Shown here: positions 57,826 to 64,000 of the stretch, in pieces
Numbering within the stretch: position 1 is the first letter of the stretch
Layout of the letters: every line of letters begins with the position of its first letter
Source: Shimia sp022448905
GTDB lineage: Bacteria; Pseudomonadota; Alphaproteobacteria; Rhodobacterales; Rhodobacteraceae
NCBI RefSeq assembly: GCF_047126315.1
Contig: NZ_CP138953.1
Span: forward strand, 124,001 to 188,000
Direction of reading: 5' to 3'
DNA length: 64,000 nt
Notes under the pieces: generated by a model
What the model saw: the letters and a program-made list of their open reading frames with translations, nothing else
Told to the model about the DNA's origin: nothing
Databases searched by the model: none
Program-made: the position numbers and the translations under genes

Positions 57826-58898
57826 TTGATTTCCTCATCATCGGCGGTGGCATCGGCGGCATCTCCGCCGCTGCCCGTCTTGCCCCTTTGGGAAAAACCG
57901 TTGTTCTGGAACGAGAATCTGCCCTCGGCTACCACGCCTCCGGCCGGTCCGCCGCAATGTTTGAACCCAACTACGGCTCCCCCAGCACCGTGGAACTCAG
58001 CCACGCGAGCGGCGACTTCTTCCAATCCGAGGATGGCGGCTTCCTCTCACCACGCGGCGTGATGTTCCTCGCCGCCAAAGGCGAAGACGACGCCTTCAAA
58101 CGCTGCTGCGAGAGCTTTGACGCCGCCCCGATGTACTTGGAACAGGCCGTCGACATGGTGCCGATCCTCAATACAGAGGCCATCGGCAATGTCGCGCACC
58201 ATCACTCCGGCGAAGACATCGACACCGACCGGCTGATCCAGTGGTTTGCCAAGACCTGCCGCGCCCAGGGTGGGGAGGTCCATACAAGCCAAGAAGTGAG
58301 CAAAATCACAAAGCTTTCCTACGGTTGGGAGGTTATGGCAAACGGCGAAACCTATACCGCCAAATTGTTGCTGAACGCTGCCGGGGCTTGGGTGGACGAG
58401 GTCGCCAAACTCGCGGGCATCACGCCTCTCAACGCCACGCCCCTGCGCCGCTCCATGGCGCGCATTCCAGCGCCGGGCGGGCATGACGTGAGCCGTTGGC
58501 CCATGCTGCTCGACATTCACGAAAACTGGTATTCCAAACCCGACGCGGGCAGCCTGATCGTGTCTCCCGCAGAGGAAGATCCGATGCCACCGTTTGATGC
58601 CTGGCCGGATGACATGGTCATCGCCGAAGGCCTTGCCCGCTACCAGGAATTTGTCACCGAAGAAGTCACCCGCGTCGAAGCCACATGGGCGGGCCTGCGC
58701 AGCTTTTCACCCGACCGCAATCTGGTGATCGGCCCCGACGCTGACGAGCCCAGTTTCTTCTGGGTGGCCTGTCAGGGCGGCTATGGCTTCCAATCCTGCC
58801 CCGCTGTGGCGCAACTGGTCGCGGACCTGATTTCCGGACAGACGCCCACAATCGATCGCGAGGTCATTGCCGCCCTTGATCCCCGGAGGTTTGCCTGA
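57822..58898 (+). CDS. FAD-dependent oxidoreductase, DAO/glycine oxidase-like
   Basis: A 358-residue amine/amino-acid oxidase fold. The Rossmann motif FLIIGGGIGGISAAARLAPL is at the N-terminus, followed by HASGRSAAMFEPNYG, then NAAGAWVDEVAKLAG, and the C-terminal CQGGYGFQSCPAVAQLVADL. It resembles hydroxyglutarate or D-amino acid dehydrogenases of the DAO family. It is coupled to the aldo/keto reductase gene and to DUF938 (overlaps of 4 and 1 bases). The substrate is not known. Confidence 0.91.
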   Translation: MIDFLIIGGGIGGISAAARLAPLGKTVVLERESALGYHASGRSAAMFEPNYGSPSTVELSHASGDFFQSEDGGFLSPRGVMFLAAKGEDDAFKRCCESFDAAPMYLEQAVDMVPILNTEAIGNVAHHHSGEDIDTDRLIQWFAKTCRAQGGEVHTSQEVSKITKLSYGWEVMANGETYTAKLLLNAAGAWVDEVAKLAGITPLNATPLRRSMARIPAPGGHDVSRWPMLLDIHENWYSKPDAGSLIVSPAEEDPMPPFDAWPDDMVIAEGLARYQEFVTEEVTRVEATWAGLRSFSPDRNLVIGPDADEPSFFWVACQGGYGFQSCPAVAQLVADLISGQTPTIDREVIAALDPRRFA

Positions 58899-59557
58899 TG
58901 CCCCGCCGCCTCAACCTGCCAGACAGCGCCTCGGTTGCCACGCCAGACAGCGGCGGCAAGCTCTTTGCCCCGTCCGCCGCCCGCAATACAGAACCGTTGA
59001 CCAAGGCTCTGGCGGATTTCGTGCCGTCTCAAGGCCGCGCCTTGGAGATCGCCAGCGGCACCGGCCAGCACATCGTCTCTTATGCCAAGGCGTTCCCACA
59101 GGTCATGTGGCAACCCACCGAAATTGCCGAAGACCGGATCGCCAGTATTGCAGCCTATCTGGCCGAAACCGCACTCACCAACGTGGAAACCCCGATCCTC
59201 CTCGACGCCACAGCGCCGGGCTGGGGCGGCACATCCGGCCCAGTAGACCTGATCCTGCTCAGCAATCTGCTGCACTTGATCAGTCAAGCTGAAGCTGAGG
59301 TACTCATCTCGGAATCGGCCAAAACCCTAGCGCCAGGCGGGAGCCTTGTCATCTACGGTCCGTTCTCGCGTGATGGAGTTTTGGTCTCCGACGGGGACGT
59401 CCAATTCGATCAAAGCCTGCGCGCACAAGACCCTGAAATCGGGTACAAATCGGATGTCGCCATCCAGGCTTTTGGCGCCTCCTGCGGCCTAATGCCCAAT
59501 AAGGCCATTGAGATGCCTGCCAACAACCTACTCCTAACTTGGCAAGCACCAGCTTAG
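58898..59557 (+). CDS. DUF938 SAM-dependent methyltransferase-like protein
   Basis: A 219-residue DUF938 protein with a class I methyltransferase fold. The N-terminal FAPSAARNTEPLTKALADFVP, the SAM motif ALEIASGTGQHIVSYAKAFP, the acidic loop LDATAPGWGG and the motif LILLSNLLHLISQAE are recognisable, as is GGSLVIYGPFSRDG. Substrate unknown. Last gene of the operon with the AKR and DAO proteins; the operon ends at 59557. Confidence 0.92.
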   Translation: MPRRLNLPDSASVATPDSGGKLFAPSAARNTEPLTKALADFVPSQGRALEIASGTGQHIVSYAKAFPQVMWQPTEIAEDRIASIAAYLAETALTNVETPILLDATAPGWGGTSGPVDLILLSNLLHLISQAEAEVLISESAKTLAPGGSLVIYGPFSRDGVLVSDGDVQFDQSLRAQDPEIGYKSDVAIQAFGASCGLMPNKAIEMPANNLLLTWQAPA

Positions 59558-59656
59558 GACGCCACGTCACGCTCCCCTTTTTTGCGTCGCACCTGATCGA
59601 GATCAAATTCACATTCCCCAAGCTGAATATGATGCGCGCAAACCAAGGAGATTCTC

Positions 59657-59995
59657 ATGAGCTGGATCAACAAGATTTCTGAAACCCGCACCCAACTGCG
59701 CGGATTGAACAAAGTCATCCCCGACACCGCCCGCGCCTTTGGCGGATTGAGCAAAACCGTGAAAGAAGGCGGCGTGCTTGACGTGAAGACCAAGGAATTT
59801 GTCGCGCTTGGCATGGCCGTGGTCAGCCGCTGTGAACCTTGTATCTCCCTACACTGTGACGCCCTCGTGCGGGCCGGCGCCACCAAGGAAGAAGTGGCCG
59901 ATGTACTGGCCATGGTGATCCAGATGGGCGGTGGGCCAGCGATGATGTATGCGGCAAAAGCACAGGAGTGTTTTGAAGAGCTCACTGCGGGCTGA
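59657..59995 (+). CDS. Carboxymuconolactone decarboxylase/AhpD-like protein
   Basis: A 112-residue AhpD-fold protein. The redox motif CEPCISLHCDALVRAGAT has the CxxC with a His four residues on, as in peroxidase-linked AhpD. It probably acts as a peroxiredoxin partner, or as a decarboxylase-fold protein. Small single-domain size fits. The ATG follows AAGGAGA. A short gap precedes the EF-hand gene. Confidence 0.93.
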   Translation: MSWINKISETRTQLRGLNKVIPDTARAFGGLSKTVKEGGVLDVKTKEFVALGMAVVSRCEPCISLHCDALVRAGATKEEVADVLAMVIQMGGGPAMMYAAKAQECFEELTAG

Positions 59996-60056
59996 CACTG
60001 CCCCGATTGCCACTTATGGTTGGGTCCAATTGTTCCGCAACACATTGGACCTCCCC

Positions 60057-60455
60057 ATGCGACGCTCTCTTGTTTTGGCTGGCTTTCTGGCCTGCACCAC
60101 CGCCTTCACCGCACAAGCCGCTGACATCTCCAGCTGGAGCTTCGGCAGCGACGGCACCATCACATGGGCCGACGTGGAAGAGCTGCGCAAAACCATCTTT
60201 GAGACCTTTGACACCGATGGAGATGGTGCGCTCAGCAACGAGGAATACACCGCCTTTGACAAAGCTCGCGCGGAGGCCGCTGACAAAGACGCCTCCTCCC
60301 TGCTCTTGCGCGCGGTGTCTGGTTTGGGCCGGGAAAACACAGACCTGAATCTCGACGGCTCGGTCACCCGCTCGGAACTGGAAACCGCTCTGCGCAGCTG
60401 GTTTGAACGGGTGGACGCCAACAACGACGGCGTAATCAACAAAGGCGAATACTAA
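60057..60455 (+). CDS. Exported EF-hand calcium-binding protein
   Basis: A 132-residue protein. The signal peptide MRRSLVLAGFLACTTAFTAQA ends near residue 21. Three EF-hand loops: DTDGDGALSNEE, DLNLDGSVTRSE and DANNDGVINKGE, each with the expected acidic ligands at 1, 3, 5 and 12. It probably binds calcium in the periplasm. ATG 60057 is chosen for the signal peptide; the frame extends upstream to 59949 inside the AhpD-like gene. A strong two-way terminator follows. Confidence 0.92.
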   Translation: MRRSLVLAGFLACTTAFTAQAADISSWSFGSDGTITWADVEELRKTIFETFDTDGDGALSNEEYTAFDKARAEAADKDASSLLLRAVSGLGRENTDLNLDGSVTRSELETALRSWFERVDANNDGVINKGEY

Positions 60456-60458
60456 ACA

Positions 60459-60490
60459 GAAAACGCCCCGCACATTTGCGGGGCGTTTTC
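60459..60490. terminator. Two-way terminator, 13-bp perfect stem
   Basis: GAAAACGCCCCGC and GCGGGGCGTTTTC (60459-60471, 60478-60490) with a 6-base loop stand between convergent genes ending at 60455 and 60507. T-runs occur on both strands. Confidence 0.92.
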
Positions 60491-60506
60491 TATTCCTCCA
60501 GGCAAC

Positions 60507-63014
60507 TTAGCCATCTTTGCGGATGGTCTCGTTTTTTGGATCATACGGGCTGTCGCAGGTCACGGTGGCATCCCACAGCTGATCCAGCATTTTGACCTTC
60601 AGCTTGGTGCCTTCCACCGCCAGTTCCGGCTTCACGTAGCCCATGCCGATACTCTTCTCAAAGGCCACCGAGTAGCCGCCAGAGGTCAAACGCCCAACGC
60701 GCTCACCTTCCGGCGTGTAAAGCACCTCACGGCCCCATGGGTCCGCATCTTCTGGGCCGTCGATCAGCAAGGTACAGCACTTCACCCGCACGCCCAGCGC
60801 TTCCATTTCAGCCTTGCCGTGGAAGTCTTTGGACAGGTCGATGAAGCGTGGCAGGTCGGCCTCGGCTGGCGTCGCATCCCGCCCCAACTCAGTGCCAAAC
60901 GCGCGATAAGACTTCTCCTGACGCAGCCAGTTCTGCGCCCGCGCACCGACCAACTTCAAGTCGAACTCCGCGCCAGCCTCGGTGATCAAATCCCAGAGGT
61001 AGTTCTGCATCTCAATTGGGTGGTGCAGCTCCCAACCCAACTCACCGGTATAGGCCACACGGATCGCATTTACCGGACACATGCCCAGCTCGATCTGCCG
61101 CGCCGACAGCCACGGGAAGCGTTTGTTGGACAATGCTGTATCCGGTTCCGCATCGCTGATGACCTTCTTCAGCACATCGCGGGATTTTGGACCAGCAATG
61201 GCAAACACCCCCCACTGCGTGGTCACATCCTGGATCTCGATGTAGCCAAACTCCTCCATCTTGTCCTCGGCCGCCTTGCGCAGGAAGTCCGCGTCGTATT
61301 CGGTCCAAGCCCCTGCGGAGACAAGATAATAGTTGTTCTCGCCATTGCGCACGATGGTGTATTCGGTGCGCGTGGTCCCCGCCGCCGTTAGCGCATAGGT
61401 CAGGTTGATGCGCCCCACTTTGGGCAGTTTGTTGCAGGTGAACCAGTCGAGGAACTGCGTCGCACCGGGCCCCTTGACCACATGTTTGGTAAAGGCCGTC
61501 GCGTCAATCAGGCCCACGCCCTCACGGATCGCTTTCGCTTCATCCACGGCATATTGCCACCAGCCACCCCGGCGGAAGCTGCGGCTCTGCTCATCAAAGT
61601 TCGATGGCGCATCCAGCGGGCCATAGTAGTTTGGCCGCTCCCAACCATTGACCCAGCCAAACTGCGCACCTTTTGCTTTCTGACGATCAAACGCAGGCGA
61701 GGTCCGCAGCGGACGGCACGCCGGGCGCTCTTCGTCCGGGTGGTGCAGGATGTAGACGTGCTCATAGCACTCTTCGTTTTTGCGCGCGGCAAATTCGGTG
61801 GTCATCCAGTTCTGCGAATAGCGTTTCGGGTCGAGCGACGCCATATCGATCTCGGCCTCGCCATCCACCATCATCTGCGCAAGATAGTACCCCGTGCCGC
61901 CCGCCGCGGTGATGCCGAAAGAAAACCCTTCCGCCAGCCACATGTTGCGCAGCCCCGGCGCTGCCCCCACCAGAGGGTTGCCGTCCGGCGTGTAGCAAAT
62001 TGGACCGTTGAAGTCGTCTTTCAGGCCGCTTTCCGCACAGGACGGCACACGCTCCGCCATCGCCATGTACTGATCCGCAATCCGGTCCAGATCGAGCGGG
62101 AACAAGTCGGCGCGGAAGCTGTCCGGCACCCCGTGCTCAAACCGCGCCGGTGCGCCATGTTCATAGATGCCCAGAATCCAGCCACCACGTTCCTCACGCG
62201 CATAGCTCTCATTGTCCGCATCCCGCACGACCGGGTGTTCCGGGTTGCCCGCTTCACGCCATTTCACCAGCTCAGGGTCTTGGTCCATCACGATGAAGGT
62301 GTGCTCCACCGGGATCGCAGGCATCTTAATGCCCAGCATCTTCGCGGTGCGCTGCGCGTGGTTACCCGACGCGGTCACCACATGCTCGGCAGTGATGACA
62401 AAGGTCTCATCGCTCGGCACAAGGTTGCCGCCCTTCTCCACCATCTTGGTGCAGGTCACTTCCCAGTGGGTGCCATTCCAGTGAAACGCATCCGCCTGGA
62501 TTTTGCGGACAATCTCAACGCCACGCTGACGCGCGCCTTTGGCCATCGCCATGGTCACGTCCGCCGGGTTGATATAGCCGTCCTCAGTGTGGAACAGCGC
62601 GCCTTTGAGGTCATCAGTCTTGATCAGCGGCCAACGCTCGCTGATCTGATCCGGAGACAGCCACTCATACTTCACACCACAGGTCTCAGCCGTAGAAGCA
62701 TAGAGCATGAACTCATCCATACGGTCCTGCGTCTGCGCCATGCGCAAGTTGCCCACCACAGCAAACCCAGCGTTCAGCCCGGTCTCTTCTTCCAGCGTCT
62801 TATAAAAATCCACCGAATACTGGTGAATGTGGGTCGTCGCATAAGACATATTGAACAGCGGCAGCAGGCCCGCCGCGTGCCAGGTCGAACCGGAGGTCAG
62901 CTCATCCCGCTCAATCAGCATCACATCGTCCCAGCCCGCTTTGGCAAGGTGATAGGCAATCGACGTGCCAACGGCACCGCCGCCAACAACAAGGGCTTTT
63001 ACGTTTGTTTTCAT
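60507..63014 (-). CDS. FAD-dependent dehydrogenase with GcvT domain (dimethylglycine/sarcosine dehydrogenase-like)
   Basis: An 835-residue two-part enzyme. The N-terminal DAO-type FAD domain begins LVVGGGAVGTSIAYHLAKAG, and SGSTWHAAGL carries the His that holds FAD covalently in dimethylglycine and sarcosine dehydrogenases. The C-terminal 400 residues are a GcvT-type folate-binding module (DWFTCNKLPKVGRI, GVFAIAGPKSRDVL, AYTGELGWELHHP, KDFHGKAEM, and RLTSGGYSVAFEKSIGMGYV). It likely demethylates an N-methylated amine with formaldehyde captured by tetrahydrofolate, as in glycine betaine breakdown. ATG 63014 (MKTNVKALVV) is chosen over an ATG at 63038 that adds a poor N-terminus. Confidence 0.92.
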   Translation of the reverse strand: MKTNVKALVVGGGAVGTSIAYHLAKAGWDDVMLIERDELTSGSTWHAAGLLPLFNMSYATTHIHQYSVDFYKTLEEETGLNAGFAVVGNLRMAQTQDRMDEFMLYASTAETCGVKYEWLSPDQISERWPLIKTDDLKGALFHTEDGYINPADVTMAMAKGARQRGVEIVRKIQADAFHWNGTHWEVTCTKMVEKGGNLVPSDETFVITAEHVVTASGNHAQRTAKMLGIKMPAIPVEHTFIVMDQDPELVKWREAGNPEHPVVRDADNESYAREERGGWILGIYEHGAPARFEHGVPDSFRADLFPLDLDRIADQYMAMAERVPSCAESGLKDDFNGPICYTPDGNPLVGAAPGLRNMWLAEGFSFGITAAGGTGYYLAQMMVDGEAEIDMASLDPKRYSQNWMTTEFAARKNEECYEHVYILHHPDEERPACRPLRTSPAFDRQKAKGAQFGWVNGWERPNYYGPLDAPSNFDEQSRSFRRGGWWQYAVDEAKAIREGVGLIDATAFTKHVVKGPGATQFLDWFTCNKLPKVGRINLTYALTAAGTTRTEYTIVRNGENNYYLVSAGAWTEYDADFLRKAAEDKMEEFGYIEIQDVTTQWGVFAIAGPKSRDVLKKVISDAEPDTALSNKRFPWLSARQIELGMCPVNAIRVAYTGELGWELHHPIEMQNYLWDLITEAGAEFDLKLVGARAQNWLRQEKSYRAFGTELGRDATPAEADLPRFIDLSKDFHGKAEMEALGVRVKCCTLLIDGPEDADPWGREVLYTPEGERVGRLTSGGYSVAFEKSIGMGYVKPELAVEGTKLKVKMLDQLWDATVTCDSPYDPKNETIRKDG

Positions 63015-63195
63015 GAGACAGGCGACTCCCCTGAGCATAATCCTTTTGCGCAAACTGTACCGGATTGCCGAAATTGCGCACGGTCCAGCCGACGCTTGAT
63101 TGCACAATTGCGACGCCACGTTGCCGCAAAAAGCCTTGCTGCATCGCAGCGGGGGCATTACACCCCACAACCACCTTGAAGGGAGACAGGCAAGA

Positions 63196-64000
63196 ATGCG
63201 TATTTGCCGCTCGATTTCGGACTGCCGCGCCGCAGTCAAAGAGCTTCGCGCCACCGGTGAAACTGTGGCAATGGTGCCCACCATGGGCTTTCTGCACGCG
63301 GGTCACATGTCCCTTGTAGAAACCGCCAAGGCAGAGGCCAACCATGTGGTTGTCTCAATCTTTGTGAACCCCACCCAATTTGGCGAAAGCGCCGATCTGG
63401 ACGCCTACCCCCGCGACGAAGAGCGCGACCTTGCAATGCTGCGCGACGCAGGTGTTGCTCTGGTCTTCCTGCCAGAAGTGGACACCATGTATCCGGCCGG
63501 TGATGAAACCATCGTGGAAACCACGCGTTTGGCCAATATGCTGCACGGTGAAGTCCGCCCCGGCCACTTCCGCGGCGTAACCACCGTGGTCGCGCGCCTG
63601 TTCAACATCGTGCAGCCGGATGTGGCTGTCTTTGGCGAAAAGGACTACCAGCAGCTTCAGGTCATCAAGCGCATGGTAGCCGACCTACACATGCCGCTCA
63701 CCATCGTGGGTGCGCCAACGGTGCGAGAGCCCGACGGCCTCGCCATGTCCTCGCGCAACGTGCGCCTGTCGGCAGAGGATCGCCAAGCTGCGCTGGTGCT
63801 CTCCAAATCCCTCGCCGCCGCCGAAGCCGCCGCAACCGATGCCACGGTCGCCGACCTGCGCAAAACTATCGCAGACACCATCGAGGATGAGCCACGTGCT
63901 GTCCTCAAAGGGCTGGACATCGTCGCCGCCGAAACGCTCAATACCATCGACGGGCCGCTCACAGGCCCCACCGCCATCATGATCTCCGTTGCCTTCGGCG
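63196..64000 (+). CDS. panC: Pantoate--beta-alanine ligase, 3' end beyond window
   Basis: The first 268 residues of PanC (normally about 280), which joins pantoate and beta-alanine with ATP to make pantothenate. VPTMGFLHAGHMSLV is the nucleotide-binding HIGH-like motif, VVSIFVNPTQFG follows, FGEKDYQQLQVIKRMV and MSSRNVRLS are the second ATP motif. All are diagnostic. ATG 63196 follows GGGAGACAGG. It is divergent from the dimethylglycine-dehydrogenase-like gene, 181 bases away. No stop codon lies before the edge. Confidence 0.96.
   Translation, partial: MRICRSISDCRAAVKELRATGETVAMVPTMGFLHAGHMSLVETAKAEANHVVVSIFVNPTQFGESADLDAYPRDEERDLAMLRDAGVALVFLPEVDTMYPAGDETIVETTRLANMLHGEVRPGHFRGVTTVVARLFNIVQPDVAVFGEKDYQQLQVIKRMVADLHMPLTIVGAPTVREPDGLAMSSRNVRLSAEDRQAALVLSKSLAAAEAAATDATVADLRKTIADTIEDEPRAVLKGLDIVAAETLNTIDGPLTGPTAIMISVAFG

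Noticed and set aside
61482..63179. A 565-codon plus-strand frame opposite the GcvT-type dehydrogenase
   Set aside because: Arg/His-rich shadow translation with no domain; the minus strand has the real gene.

Overview
The window reads as a chromosomal stretch of a marine alphaproteobacterium of the Roseobacter group (Rhodobacterales). The pointers are alphaproteobacterial families (UPF0262, DUF2948), an RTX protein ending in a Hint domain, a fused ATP sulfurylase/APS kinase, a GcvT-type FAD dehydrogenase, and the gene order tRNA-Phe, yacG, RNase E/G, maf, infA. This placement rests on gene families and order, not on a database search.

Layout. (1) 1-3249: acyl-CoA degradation operon on the minus strand (CoA-transferase, enoyl-CoA hydratase, aldehyde dehydrogenase cut by the window edge) behind two identical palindromes, plus a YaeR-like glyoxalase-fold protein. 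(2) 4039-15072: carbohydrate cluster of two operons around a GntR regulator. One holds an ABC importer, a UPF0261 protein and a class II aldolase. The other holds an MBL-fold hydrolase, a HAD protein, a second class II aldolase and an FGGY kinase. GntR-type palindromes precede both operons. Gene-poor stretches sharing a short repeat lie on either side. (3) 15657-20509: mobile DNA next to tRNA-Phe, with two tyrosine recombinases, two AlpA-like proteins and an unknown cargo gene. (4) 20587-30326: mostly housekeeping genes (yacG, RNase E/G, maf, infA, LMW phosphatase, UPF0262, hisD, DUF2948, murA), interrupted by a TPR-sulfotransferase and an SDR. (5) 30414-36466: tRNA-Thr, a 1425-residue RTX-Hint protein and an HpcH/HpaI aldolase. 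(6) 36468-46723: a glyoxalase-fold gene without a normal start codon, a frameshifted DUF3604 gene, a BMP-type nucleoside ABC importer, a periplasmic amidohydrolase and a fasciclin protein. (7) 46794-52489: a MarR-like domain fused in frame to ATP sulfurylase/APS kinase, a membrane cyclase with a ferredoxin domain, thioredoxin reductase and an Lrp regulator. (8) 52555-64000: small metabolic operons, an isochorismatase pseudogene, a LysR/SDR pair, an aldo/keto reductase-FAD oxidase-DUF938 operon, a dimethylglycine-dehydrogenase-like protein and the start of panC.

How the parts work together. Region 2 looks like one regulon that imports a sugar-like compound and breaks it down by hydrolysis, phosphorylation and aldol cleavage; the substrate cannot be read from sequence. 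The sulfur genes suggest that sulfate activation to PAPS is tied to an exopolysaccharide-type regulator, and the TPR-sulfotransferase is a possible PAPS user. The most unusual items are the MarR-Sat-CysC fusion with its 20-bp palindrome, the heme/ferredoxin cyclase beside it, the GntR carbohydrate regulon, and the mobile region with paired palindromic operators.
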